The position numbers and the translations under genes were made by a program. The notes beneath the pieces are model-generated. The model was not told the origin of the DNA. It ran no database searches and worked only from the letters and a program-made list of their open reading frames with translations. A stretch of 64,000 nucleotides of DNA from Plectrocnemia conspersa (taxonomy: Eukaryota; Arthropoda; Insecta; Trichoptera; Polycentropodidae), in contig VTFK01000141.1 in the NCBI GenBank assembly GCA_009617715.1, positions 124,001 to 188,000 of the forward strand. Direction: 5' to 3'. The stretch's first letter is position 1. Every line of letters starts with the position of its first letter. Of this stretch, positions 47,694-59,962 are shown in pieces.

Positions 47694-48356
47694 AGGAGTT
47701 ATTCAATACTCATATTCTTGTACGGGAGACTATCAACTCGAATCGTGACCGGGAATCCAACCGTAGTAGTCGATCGTGACGGCTTAGGTCGAGAACAGAG
47801 GCGGCGCAAATCGTAAGCGCACAGCGAAGCCTACAAAGGGTATATGCTCGACCATAAGAAGCGGGTGGGAACATCCGAAGTACATTTTATCCTGTTCTTG
47901 CGTGTGATACTAATACAAATAATACTAATAACCAAACACAAAAACCAAGTACTTCCTGAATCCCTGGATTGTGAATATTCCCTAACTTAAAGAAGTGCTT
48001 TTCTAAGTACACTCGTTGATGCGACCCGAGTGAATCATATCCCAGCATACTTTGAAGAAATTTTGTGGAATTTATATTTGAGAAACATTTTATTGACCTT
48101 TTCTATTAAAAGTGAGTCGGTTGCATTATTTGGCAACCGGACCAGAGAAGCATGTTCAATGGTAATGAGTGATTATACAAGGCATACAGTACCCTTGAGT
48201 TCCTAAATTGATGCGCGTATTGCAAGACAAATCCCAACATATTTGATGCTTTATTGCATATATTTTTATATGCTTATGGATTCTGTAGTCCTCTTGAAAA
48301 AAGAAAAAACATACAAATCGGTTATCACTTCTATGCGAGGTACCAAGTTTGTTGTG
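47694..48356. other. Non-coding, no gene recognised
   Basis: 47700-47900 is noticeably GC-richer (many CGA/TCG words) without an open frame or terminal repeat; it may be a decayed LTR or SINE. A similar orphan GC-richer patch is at 19630-19830. The rest is AT-rich. Confidence 0.35.
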
Positions 48357-48500
48357 TTTTTGCTCAAGAATATGTTATAAAATGTCAATAGATCTATTTT
48401 AAAGAATACTATAAGGTCATGTCATAAATTTTTTGCTTAAGAATATGTCATAAAATCTCAATAGATCTATTTTTAAGGAATACTATAAGGTCATCAACAT
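48357..48500. repeat. Tandem duplication of about 72 bp
   Basis: TTTTTGCTCAAGAATATGTT (48357) and TTTTTTGCTTAAGAATATGT (48430) begin two copies that continue ATAGATCTATTTT and AATACTATAAGGTCAT. The duplicated piece lies within the YADD-region of the reverse transcriptase relic. Confidence 0.8.
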
Positions 48501-48880
48501 TAAAGTATGAATTTTAAATTTTGAATAACTTTATTAATATCATTAATAAACAGAAGAAACATAAATGGACCGAGATTAGAAAATCCTGATGTGTCAGTAT
48601 CGACTTGTTATGCCATATATTGACGATGATTTTAAAAGTATGATTCATAAATAATAATAAATTTATGAGAAACTCAAAGCCATTTTTAAAAAAGTAAGGC
48701 ATGACAAACTTTATCAAAAGCCTTTTCAAAATCAGTGTAGATTGCATCTACTTGATAGCCTATTCGAGATTTTTTATTAAAAAATTGGAAAAAAAAGAGC
48801 AGATCAAAAACCATGCTATTGATCAATCCATAGTTTGAAGCATAGTTTTTGTTAAATAATATTAAATCGCATCTTTGACA
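48357..48880 (-). pseudogene. Jockey-like non-LTR reverse transcriptase relic
   Basis: On the minus strand, with stops and shifts: GYQVDAIYTDFEKAFDKV (the first catalytic Asp motif of reverse transcriptase), NLGPFMFLLFINDINKVI (GSNLGPLLFLLFINDI in intact jockey-type elements), then VDDLIVFLKNRSIEIL, the YADD catalytic box with Tyr-Ala lost. The order and spacing fit one decayed reverse transcriptase domain. Part of the last block is duplicated in tandem. Confidence 0.8.
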
Positions 48881-49314
48881 CTTTTTTGTACTATTTCCAC
48901 TTGAGTACTAATATCTTAATCATATAGTTCATTATCTTTTTAAATTTACAGATACAGAGTCTGATACTTCAAACCAATATTAGTTATTAAGAGATAAAAA
49001 TTGTTATTATCTTCTTTTAACTTTTATAAATACTGAATTCTCAGAATATTTTTATTACTCATTACTATTGTGGAATTATAACCTTTTAGATAATACTTAC
49101 TACTGACTGATAGTATTAAACTTAAAAAGTATCCCACAAATGGTAGAATTATTATTGTTAAAAAATTATTGATTAATTATATTTATGTATTGTGGCTTAT
49201 GACCATAATACCAATTTTGGTATTTAAAATATACTGAGTATTTTAAAGCTGGATTATGAACCCTTGGGTCACAAGGTCGAATCAACAAATTAGTATGTTA
49301 ATTCCAATCAGTCA

Positions 49315-49620
49315 TTTCGATACTGATTAATAATGCTTACAATTTCCTCGAATAATTTTTGACCATTTGACGCGATAAATTCGTTATAAAATAATATATC
49401 TATACTTCCAATATGAGTGTTAAAAAAATTCCAGTTTTTATTAATTAATTTGAAATCTGATCTAAATAAAGAATAGAAAAGTGATATCATAATTTGCACT
49501 GCGCGCCTTAACATAGAACAGTTTTTTTTATTAGTCTTAGCCAAACAGGTAAATAAGTATGATCTGACACACAGAAAATTCCAAATATTACTGCATTATC
49601 TTAAATAAGTTTGACCAGCT
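49315..49620 (-). pseudogene. Possible linker region of the same jockey-like element
   Basis: Minus-strand frame with DFKLINKNWNFFNTHIGSID and LFEEIVSIINQYRN resembles the segment between endonuclease and reverse transcriptase in jockey/CR1-type ORF2 proteins, and it is in the right orientation and place upstream of the RT relic. The match is loose. Confidence 0.4.
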
Positions 49621-52019
49621 CCTTACGTGCTTGGACAGTAATGAGGAGGTAATCGCAACTCTTAGTTGAATTATACTACTACGTACAGATATTATATTAA
49701 TAAGAAAAATTAAAAATCAATTAAAATTAAACGGTAAACTTTTGATACATATGCATCATAAATATAAATTTTCATATATTTTTTTCCAAACGAGGAAAAT
49801 CTTTAAGCGTCGATAATGTCGAGCGTGAAAAGTTCAGAGATCGTTTACAGGATAAACAGAATAAAATATTATTCAAAGACGGAGTGAACCAGGAAAATTA
49901 TCAAGCCACAATACACAAATATATTGCATATGGAAAATCGTGGGTTCTAGACGTATACAAGAATAATTTATGTATTTAGAACAATTTCTGATTTAAAAAA
50001 ATATATTATGAACCGTTTTTACATTATATAATATCAGTGCATAATTGACATATGAATATTTAATTCACACACGCTCGGGAACGCACGTTGAGTCATACCA
50101 TTATTGAAAAAGTGCGTGATGTATCAACGAAGAATGTCTATTATGTCATATATTGTATATTTCTTTTACATACCTGGTTTATTGAACTTTTACATAATTT
50201 TATATTGTTTTTTTCAATTCCTAGTAAATAAACATAGCAAAGTTCCATTATTTATTGATTTTCTATTGACGTTTCACATACGTAATAGTTATTTAAATAA
50301 ATACATATTAACAGGCCTAATCGCTTATAATATGTTAATACTAATATTTTGACCTTTGGAAACGTCGCTTTTCGTGTAAATGAAGATACAATCGTACAAA
50401 ATAGATTTGTGTATTGCAAATGTTGAGGTCAATTTAATTTTAAAGCATCGTTTTTGTCGCTCGTTCCCACTGCGACGGCGTCGACACGGTTTTATTGCTT
50501 TTGACATGAATTTTAGACTTCTGAGAAGTGATAATTGTTTTTTGCGCTCTCCTATTGATCAAAATTGGTTTTAATTTACTTTGATCAATACTAAAATAAA
50601 AATATAAAATCATGCCTTCACCATTCTGGTATGAATGATCGGTAAAGATATCTATTATATTTTATAGAAACAAAAAAAAACGGACAAACCATGAAGCATT
50701 GAAATGATTTTTAATAAAATAATTCATTTGACTTGATATAGAAAAAATAATGACAGTTTATAGTTAATGCATTCATTCGGTAGTGTTAACTGTGTTACAT
50801 TTAGTTGTAAAGAATGATATATAAACTTGTCCCTCAATTTACGGGTGCTCGTTTTACATGGTTTCACTTATACGCGGTTAAGAAAAAGTGTTTTTTTTTA
50901 ATACTCAAAATCATTCATATTTGGTTTCACGCGTCTAGTGTGGCGAGATACAAACTTACTCTCACTTCTTGCAATTGACCTACAGTTGGAACATCTTCCA
51001 CTGCTTATGCAGTTGCTTTCTGGAGTACAAGATTTTGCTGAAGAAGTTGCAAAAACGTGTTTGTTCTGCGCTTCTCATATGCAACGAAAACGATCTATTT
51101 CTAAATCGTATTGTAACGTGCGACAAAAAATAATAATAACAACAAAAGCGATCTGCACAATAATTGAACACTAAATTACATCAAAATAAACAGTAGTGCA
51201 GTGATATGTTTTTTGTGGTGGTATACATCCGTCGTTCGAAGACCAGCAGCAATATTTTATCAAGCACCAGGAATGTATTAGAAATGGTAAAATAGGAACA
51301 TATTGGCGTATAGAAACAAATCGTTTAATACATATCGCCTATCCTTATTATCTACCATTACCGCGCTACATCCTTTCATGAATTCTACACTAAAAGAAGC
51401 CGCGGTAAAAATAACTAATGCACACACATAGAGTTTCACTCATGCATGTGCTTTTCCTAACAAAGCCTACATGATAGATGCGACAAGCGATTACCTTTTG
51501 TTCATGCGATATAATAATAAAGTGTGAGATTATTAGTTCATGTAAATAACCACTAGTAGGCCTATATCGAATATAATAATAATATTCCCCAGACTACAAT
51601 GACGGAGCTACAGGAAGGCCTATAAGTACTGTATTACATATAACAGTGAAAATTGTTCCGGCTTTGATGTAATATATTTTTGTACTATTGTGCGATTGAT
51701 ACATAAATAGCTTCATAACCGTTTGGGTTATTTATAAATAAAATGTCAACAGCTACATTTAAAATAAATTTCGTTTAATTATACTTTTCTATTTTAGAAA
51801 TAAAATTATGTTTACAGAACCCATTATAAAATACAATTGAAAGAAATGTATTTTAAGCAGTTGCAGAAATAAATTGAAAAGGGTATGCGAAAATAACCAA
51901 AACAATTGAGAAGGAAAAGAAAAATCACCATATTTATTTTCAGGACCGCGCGTGTAACAAAAGAATTATAAATAAGCTTACATTAAAATAGACAAAGCGA
52001 GCTACGCTCGAAAACATTC
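49621..52019. other. Intergenic, AT-rich, one dispersed-family copy
   Basis: Holds a copy of the dispersed family at 50445-50590 (TCCCACTGCGACGGCGTCGA, TTTTATTGCTTTTGACATGA, TAGACTTCTGAGAAGTGATA, CTCTCCTATTGATCAAAATT). The open frame 50938-51174 has no recognisable domain. No gene can be supported. Confidence 0.5.
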
Positions 52020-52600
52020 GATTGTGCGCGAAACCGAAATTAATTTCGCCAATGGAAAAAGGGAGGCGGGCCACGTGACCTGTCCGAGAATAGCGTCTCT
52101 ATTTTAGCGCCGCTTCCGCCCAAAATGTGGGCGCTAAAACCGCGTGCGCCGATAAGCGCTATTGTGTGTTTACTTTCGACGTTATTATTTTCGGTAGCTC
52201 TCGCGAACACGTGACGGGGTGTTAAAATAGCCAAGCTGAACAACATGGCCGCCCGCCGGGGGAGGAAATGGGGGGATATTGTGGAGTTCGGGGACGTGGC
52301 GTGCTGAAACACGTGCGAACGGTTTTATCGTTTCAGCGCATTTTTGAAGCGCGCTGTTTATCTCGAATACCGATTATTATTATTAGCGCGTTTTTAATAG
52401 GGGTGAGTTAGCGCACCGCTTTGAAAGAGCAGCGGGTTAACTCGTTGGGATGATTTGCAATACGGTTGTATAATATTGAATAATTAAAACTTCATTTCGC
52501 GCACCGCCACTCGAGAAGTAGCAATTAATAAACCGGCGCTTCGTGCGACCGGATAGTGTCGCCGGGAGATAAGCCAATTTCCACGTGCAATATACGAACG
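52020..52600. promoter_or_regulatory. CpG- and E-box-rich island, candidate promoter or enhancer
   Basis: A sharply GC-richer segment in an AT-rich area with CACGTG at 52072-52077, 52208-52213, 52310-52315 and 52582-52587, CCAAT at 52049, and an ATGGCCGCC word (52245) like a YY1/Pho site. No open frame starts that resembles a protein. It may be a distal promoter, possibly of cwo 11 kb away on the minus strand, or of a gene beyond the window. Confidence 0.4.
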
Positions 52601-53209
52601 TATTTTGAGCGGTTACACGAGACAAGCGATTATACAATGTATTATTTTCACTGGATTAACAAACATGTTTATTAATTGTAGCGCTTAAGTTTTGGTCGTA
52701 TATGCAAGCGTTATGGCCGTTAAAATAAAAAATGCTCAAACGTCAGAAAGACGACACGGAAAAATTCAATTGTGATGATCGGATCGGATCGGAGGGTCGG
52801 ATCGGGGATGATGGCTAATATAGGTGTATGTTGTTAGAATTACAATGATGTGAATGGGGGGAATGATGCGGGCATCACCTGACCAATAAATAAAAAAAGT
52901 CGATGAAATAAATTATAAAGCTAAGCTTATAAAGCTAAATGTAGTACCACTGTACCAACTAAACCTCAATGTTAGTAGCCATATTATGCTATTGAAGAAT
53001 TTTTAACTAACTAGTCTATTCAGTGGGATGCAGTTAATTGTGATTTAAGGCACATCTTTAATTACGAATGTTTTCTTTGCATCCTAATCGTTGTTCACAG
53101 AATGTTTTGAGAAATAATAATTGTTTTTTACTACTTTTTCTATCACATTTTCAATATAAGGCAACATCTTTTCTATAAACTCAAGTTGACAGTTCCAGCG
53201 AAAAATCAA

Positions 53210-53955
53210 TTTTCTGTCAAACCAAGACCTAAGCTAATGAAAGTTCTAAAACTAACTATAGTTTTAGAATTTTTAGTCAAATCTAAAATACAAACTAAGC
53301 CAAGTCATCTTTCAGGGGAAAATAATCACAGAGGAAAAAGAAGTACAGACAGACGTCACATTTCGCATATTGTCCATATTTAATGTGCACTTTGATATTA
53401 CACTGTTTTAAAAATATGATTTTTACTGACTGTATTTGTCATATATGAGAGTATTGGTCAAAGTGTATTCAAGTCCAAATACATTTTCACCAGTAGGTAT
53501 ATATTTATAATAGCAATAATAGAATTATATGCCGCTCTAAAATGTCTAACAAAGTCAATGCGAAACGTCCATTTGCTGTTCAAACCCAAACCTAACATAA
53601 TAGAGGTTTTAAAACTAATTATATATTTAGAACGCTCGTTACCGAGCGTTCCCACTGCGACGGCGCCGACACGATTTTATTGCTTTTGACGTGAATTTTT
53701 TACTTCTGAGAAGTGATAATTGTTTTTGCGTCCTCCTATTGATCAAAATTCGGTTTGAATTTACTTTGATTGGCCCTCTTATATCATAAATACATAATAA
53801 TATCGATAAAGATAGCTATTATGATTTTTTAAATTTAGCGTACTATCCAAGTGCAGACAAACTATGGAGAGATGCGACATAAGTCTGTACTTCTTTTCTG
53901 CTAATTTTTCCCTGAGAGATGAGCTAGTTTACTTTGTATATTGAACTTGAGATAA
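53210..53955. repeat. Best-preserved long inverted-repeat copy of the dispersed family
   Basis: Left arm 53230-53475 (AAGAAGTACAGACAGACGTC at 53338, GAGAGTATTGGTCAAAGTGT at 53448) faces a right arm 53750-53955 (GATGCGACATAAGTCTGTAC at 53872, AGATGAGCTAGTTTACTTTG). The middle has CGAGCGTTCCCACTGCGACG (53643), ATTTTATTGCTTTTGACGTG and ACTTCTGAGAAGTGATAATT (53702). Confidence 0.75.
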
Positions 53956-54242
53956 TAAAAATTCTAAATATATAAATGAATGAATTAAAATAACTAAATA
54001 TATGAAGGAATGAATCTCACCGTACGCGCCTGGTTAATATATGTTCAAAAGTAATTAATCAAAAACTTCGTCTAAGTTATTATGAGAGAAAGATTTATAT
54101 ACAGATATATCCATATTTATGTAATCATCTAAAAAAACACCGTTATTTAATTTAAACTATTATATATTAATATGTATATTTAATAGGTTTCCTATATAGA
54201 TATGTTATGCTACTGATTTTCCCCTCTATATGCATATAGGTA

Positions 54243-54608
54243 CAGTAAAACCTGGATAAAACGGACAAAATATCCGGTCAAATGTGAAATTGTTATAAAA
54301 GTCCTGTTAATGTTATACATGTTTAAATCCAAATATCACTGCTTGTAAACAAAATTCTGACCATGATTATCACGTCATACCTTTTACTTTATACCTATAT
54401 ACAAATAAGGTGTATTTTCGAGAAAATGATTCTGTGAAATACACATAATCATTGTTTAAAATCATATACTATTTTAAATCCATTTATGGAAACTTCACTG
54501 ACATTTCACTGACAATAAAACACATTTGGAAAATCTACTTTTATATAGCTGACTTTCGACTTTAACCGACATCCCCTCATTAGTCCGTTACATCGAGGTT
54601 TTACTGTA
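54243..54608. mobile_element. Pogo/Tigger-like MITE, 366 bp
   Basis: Left end TA|CAGTAAAACCTGGATAAAAC and right end in reverse complement TA|CAGTAAAACCTCGATGTAAC followed by GGAC; TA flanks both. CAGTARAACCTCGATATAACGG-type ends are characteristic of pogo/Tigger elements (known). No transposase is encoded. Confidence 0.75.
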
Positions 54609-55029
54609 CTTTGATGAGATCAATTTAGCTACTTAATACAAAAAGCTAGAATAACCTAATAATAATAATATATATGGGATTTAAACTCACGATTTTTCAA
54701 TTAAGAATCAATGATTAATAGTGTTTTTATTTATTATTGAGTAAATTACGATAAAAAACAATTGAATTAACAATGATGTTGAAAATCAAAATGTATCATA
54801 TTTTTTAAAAATAATTCAAATGTCTGAAACCTATAAAATATTATTTTAAAATAAAATTAAGTTAGCGTAAAAGTCTAAGCGTTTTTCTAAGCTAGCTATT
54901 GCTATAAAAAATTAAATATATTATAAAATAGTATAAATAAAGATAATAACAAATAACATCTTTAACTTTTTAATACCAGTGCTTCTAATTTTTATTTATG
55001 GACTGTCATTTTTATTTATTCCCTTTAAC

Positions 55030-57650
55030 ATTGTGGTATATTTTTTACTGTTGAATAGTCGAGTTAAAAAAAACTTATATATGTAAGATAGTTTTATATT
55101 TTTTGCAAAGAAATCTAAAATTACTGCTAAATTATTTATATAATAGAGTTACAATGTATAATAGTAAAAAACCGCTAAACTATAAATATACATATACCAT
55201 CTATAGAAACAAATCTTACATTCTAATAATAGTACTTCACGTGATCCTTTAAAAATAATTTAACAATCTAATTTATATTTCACGAGAACAAAATATATTT
55301 TTATTTATAGATTACTTCTTTATTTTTTAATAATTTTATTTAATTCTAAATAAAGGTTGCTGTTGTACACTGTTAAATAGTCGACAAAGGCTCCGTTAAT
55401 TAAAAAATATTTTTGTAAGTAAATTATATAATATTTTTTTTTTTCTAAAGGTTAAGCAAGAATAATCTAAATTGGTACAACTTTGTGTGATTTATATAAT
55501 GTACTATTAAAAGATATAAAGTGCTACGTTTAAAAAATATATTTTCTGCATACTAATCAAACATTTAATTTATTTATAGTAAGCGTTTAACTTGTTAGGT
55601 TTCCAATTATTACTTTTTTAACTTAAAGGACCCCAAATATATTTTAACGAGTTAATTTAAATCTCACGAGAGCGAAATACATGTTTATTTATGGATTACT
55701 TTATTTGTTTATAAACTTCTTTCTACGAAGTATAATTAATATAAACTCTATTTTAAGACGTATCAAAAGATCCGCTAATTAAAGTTTATTTTTGTAAGCA
55801 AATTCTATTTTTTCGTAACACTTAAATATTATACTGTTTAAGTGCTACGTTTTAAAAATATACTTATAGAATTTATTTACTACTGTAGATTAATAATGTT
55901 GGGATCACACGTTAACTATCGTAAATACATGCTTAAAGCGAAATACATCTACTTGTTATCAGTATTAGCAGCTTGTCGAACAAGTGTATTCGTCACGCTG
56001 ACGATCAGATATTTGGATGCATTAGGTGAATGAATATTTTAAATGGAACATAAATCAATCAGTGTGTGTCTTACACAAATAAAAAGGAATGCTATATCAT
56101 ATTAACTGACAGTTGATGGAATGTGCTACCAGGATGACAAGTTCTCCATAACGGCGTTGCCAAATTACCAGCTGTTCAAATTGTGATCGTTACGATAAAG
56201 CACTAATAGACAATAACAATCTGTTTTCAGCCTCAAATCGTTCACCTACATATTATACATCAGACATATATATTATACATCAGACACATCCATCAGAAAC
56301 TTACGTCAATAACTTCTACAAGTTACTTTCGTGTAGCTCAAACACACGAGAGTTCATCTAAACTCAAAACAAGCAGAGCTACGCCGAACATCGAACTTTT
56401 AAGCCCAAAGAAACAGCCGCTTCTCCCTTCACGTCAACCCCGGTACAACTAAAAAGTCTGAAACCGAGGGATTAACCCGATCTTCTACGAGACGCAAACA
56501 AGTAATTACACAAATTAAACAATATTAGTAATAACTAATTAAATCACCACTCAACTATGAATGTACATATTTATTGAAAAGATTTTTTATAATAATAGCT
56601 CTTATGATTAGGTAAAAATATTTCAAAATTTGTAACATAAATCTCACGTGATTTTATTTATAAATGCTATATTTTTATTTATAACTTCTTTCTACAAATA
56701 TAAATTAATTTTAACTTGAGGTTGCTACTTTACTGTTCAATAGTCGACTTATGAAAGGCACCGCTAATTAAAAGTTATTTTTATAAGCAAATTATATTTT
56801 TTTCCAGAGGTTAAGCAAATAAATATATATTGGTACACCTTTGTGTGATTTATATAATGTGCTATTAAAAGCTATAAAATGTTACGTATTAAAAATATAT
56901 TTCAAGTACTAATAAAGCATAGATTTTATTTATAGTATAGTACTACTTGTATTGTTTCCAGCAGCTACTTTTTTACTTCAAAAGATCCCAATAATAATTT
57001 AAATGTCACGTGAATGAAATATATTTTTATTTGTTAATTACTTTTTTTATTTATAAATTTATTTCTACAGCTATAATTAATTTTATTTTGAGGTTGCTAC
57101 TTTACTGTTTAATATTAGATTTATCAAAGACTCCACTAATTAAATGTTATTTTAGTAAGCAAGTTATATTTTTTTCCAGAGGCTAAAAGCAAAAAAATCT
57201 AAATTGGTATAACTTTGTGTGATTGAAACGGTAAACTTGCATTGTTTTCAGCAATTACTTTTTTATCTCAAAAGGTGGCAAAAATAATTTAGCAAACTAA
57301 TTTAAATCTCACGTGAACGCAATATATTTTTATTTGTGGATCACTTTTTTTATTTATAACTTTATTTATACAAGTTATAATTAATTTAATATTATATTTA
57401 TAAAATACTAACTGTTTAATATTAGACTTAACAAAAACTCCGCTAATTAAATGTTATTTTAGTAAGTATTTTTTTCAGAGGTTTAGCAAGAAAAATCTAA
57501 ATTTATACACATACTTTTGTGTGATTTCAATGATAAGCAATCAAAAGTGTTACGTTTTAAAAATATATTTAAAATACTAATCAAGCATTTAATTTATTTA
57601 CGTTAACGATATTTATAGTAAATATTGTAAAGTTTTTAATGATATAACTT
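55030..57650. repeat. Diverged AT-rich tandem array, units about 300-370 bp
   Basis: Units are marked by the ordered words TTTACTGTTnAATA, GCTAATTAAA, TTTTTTTCCAGAGGTTAAGCA, ACTTTGTGTGATTTATATAA, GTTACGTTTTAAAAATATAT and AAATCTCACGTGAA. Starts are near 55040, 55360, 55740, 56722, 57091 and 57400; the third is interrupted at about 55881-56620 by the LTR-like insert. Four positions keep a palindromic CACGTG (55238, 56645, 57007, 57310); two others read CACGAG. Non-coding. The right-hand part is repeated at 60690-61740. Confidence 0.7.
55897..56511. mobile_element. Probable solo LTR, copy A
   Basis: TGTTGGGATCACACGTTAAC ... CAAGTAATTACA gives a TG...CA segment of 615 bp with no coding content, lying in the middle of a tandem-repeat unit. 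The TGTTGGG start is common in insect LTR elements. A target duplication was not found, so the right edge is uncertain. Includes a short frame (55898-56033) repeated in copy B that is not recognisable. Confidence 0.4.
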
Positions 57651-57661
57651 TTGTTTTATTA

Positions 57662-58927
57662 GGTAATCCCGGAATTAATGTCGTTTTTTTAATAGGCAAC
57701 TTTGGCTTAGTATTTTTGGGTCCGATGAGCAGTAAAGACGTGCGTTGTAATTTTTTCTTCTCTGTGATCCTTTGCCTTTCTTTTAAACAAAAAAAATCTT
57801 TTCTACCCTATTTACAAACAATGGCAGAGACGTGTCCTTCGGAAACACATTTAAGAAGCTGTATGCTGTTTTCGTTACATTAAAAAAAAACTGGGACAGA
57901 AGCAACAGAATGCATTTATGACATTTCCGGTGATATACTCGACAAAAGAAAGTGCCAAAGTTGGTTCGAAAAATTTCCAACGGGCAATCTCGATTTGAAG
58001 GACGAGCCTCGAAGCGGACGGCCCAGTCTAGTGGATAGTCCAGCTCTAAAGGCGGAAATCGAAGCAAATCCGATTATGACCATTGATGAATTATCGAAGA
58101 AGGTCGGCACATCACGGTCGAACACCCATCGTTATCTTGAAAAACTGGGAAAAGTTCAAAAATAAGGTATCTGGGTTCCTCACGCGCTCACCGACGCAAC
58201 AGAGCTCAACGCCTCAGCACATGCAAAATACTGCAAGAAAAGCAACATTTTACTCCGTTTCTCCATGACCTTAACACCAAAGACGAAAAATGGGTTCTTT
58301 ATCATGATATAAAAAAATAGAAACAATGGTTAAATCGAGGTCAAACCCCAATTCCAACACCAAAACCAGGACTACATCCTCGGAAAGCATTATTGTGTGT
58401 GTGGTGGGATTCGAAAGGTGTAATTTATTATGATGTTTTAAAACAAGGGCAAACTGTTACTTCAGCCCTCTATTGTGAACAGATGGACAAATTAAATACG
58501 ACGTTACAAAAAATTAGACCTGCTCTTGTGAATAAAAGTAATGTGATTCTTCAACATGATAACGCCCAGCCGCATGTTGCCGATATTACCCGTAAAAAAA
58601 TCCAGGACCTTAGCTGGGATGTTTTATTGCATCCACCCTATTCTCTGGACTTGGCACCGAGCGACTTTCACTTATTTCGCTCTTTAGAAACGCAATTAGG
58701 AAACAAAAAATTCGACAATTCGACAAAAACTGAAATCGGGTCTTTCGGAGTTCTTCGAATCTAAACCAAAAGCCTTCTATGAGAAAGGAATTTTAGATCT
58801 AGTAACAAGATGGCAAAGAGTCGTAGATAACACTAGAAATTACTTTGTATTAAAATAATATTAAATAATTGAAAAAAAAAATAAGTTTGAGTTTTAATAT
58901 AAAAACGACATTAATTCCGGGATTACC
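57662..58927 (+). mobile_element. Mariner element, complete ends, 1266 bp
   Basis: Perfect 27-bp terminal inverted repeats (57662-57688 and 58901-58927) starting GGTAATCCCGGAATTAATGT, each bordered by TA (57660-57661, 58928-58929). The interior is one transposase pseudogene. The element interrupts copy A of the duplication; copy B reads across the site without it. Confidence 0.93.
57830..58845 (+). pseudogene. Mariner DD34D transposase, inactivated
   Basis: The paired helix-turn-helix region is readable (WFEKFPTGNLDLKDEPRSGR, then MTIDELSKKVGTSRSNTHRY and LEKLGKV) before an in-frame TAA. All three catalytic motifs survive, in different frames: KDEKWVLYHD, HDNAQPH and LAPSDFHLF. There are 34 residues between the second and third Asp, the mariner-type spacing (known). 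Several stops and at least two frameshifts prevent expression as one protein. Length would match the usual 340-350 residues. The main residual open frame is 58393-58764. Confidence 0.9.
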
Positions 58928-59293
58928 TAATACTTACATGACTTACATAAACTAAATATAGGTACATACCTACATAAATAATGGCAATATTGTTTAAAAG
59001 TGAATTTTACTATTGTCTATAAATATTGCACAATCAACACTAAGAATTGTTTACAACATTCAATGCGATAGAGTAGCATTGAACTAACATGTAATACACT
59101 GCACATGTCTATCAAATGAAATAGAAAACTTGTACAAAGTACTTTAATGAAAACAATAATAATTTGCAGTTCTACAATTCAAAATAACAATTTTTAAATT
59201 GTTCGGTAATATAAAAAATGTATATGGTTATATCATATGTTAATAACAAATAATAATGCACAGTTCATTTTATAAGCGTTCAAAAGTTCATAA

Positions 59294-59362
59294 GGAGTGC
59301 AACAAGGTGACGCCTTGTCATCGATTCTATTCAATATCATCCCGAAAGGACTAATAAGATGA
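59294..59362 (+). pseudogene. Non-LTR reverse transcriptase fragment
   Basis: GVQQGDALSSILFNIIPKGL, then IR and a stop, matches the conserved GV.QGD.LSP.LFN block of non-LTR reverse transcriptases. It lies in the 469-bp segment present in copy A and absent from copy B. Confidence 0.65.
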
Positions 59363-59962
59363 ATGTTTAATAGTTACATATGCTGATATGAGATTTTAGC
59401 GCCACATTTAAATAAGTAAGAAAGTAATAGGCAAAATTAATCATAAAGAAATGATTTAATAGATTATACCGATTGCTTTAATCACATTTTTGCATCAATA
59501 TGATTAAATAAATTGAATTCAATGATACAGATACTACAATGCATTAATTAAATTATATAATAATGTGTAATAATTTTCACGTAATTTGACAATAAATAGA
59601 AAACTACTAAATTTCAATTAAAAATTTCCCGCATTTTGAAAGTATGTATAATAAAAATAGATACGTTTTTTACAAGAAGCAAGCCACTAATAAAATAATT
59701 GTATTGATGTAACTATGTGTTGCGTGAAAATCACGCGGCAAAAAATGACCTGTCGATTAAGTGTTAAATGAATTCTGTTTCAGATTTAATTTTGTGAAGT
59801 AACATAAACGGACGTGCACTTATTATTTAAATATTCTTTATTTTATAGTTCCATATATTTTATTCAATTAACAAATTGCGATTTTTTAAAATAAGGATGA
59901 GTGGAATACGTTAAAATAAATACAATAAATCCAAGACAAATATGGTATTGTATATAAAGTGT

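Larger units (their letters stand above)
55881..59935. repeat. Segmental duplication, left copy (A)
   Basis: Collinear with 59963-62265 from TACTGTAGATTAATAATGTT to GATGAGTGGAATACGTTAAA. Relative to the right copy it carries two extra blocks: the mariner at 57662-58927 and 469 bp at 59237-59705. Shared sequence is nearly identical for hundreds of bases, so the duplication is fairly recent. Confidence 0.88.

Noticed and set aside
50938..51174. 78-codon open frame in the right-hand intergenic region
   Set aside because: No domain, no conserved splice context, and an overlapping frame of equal length on the other strand.
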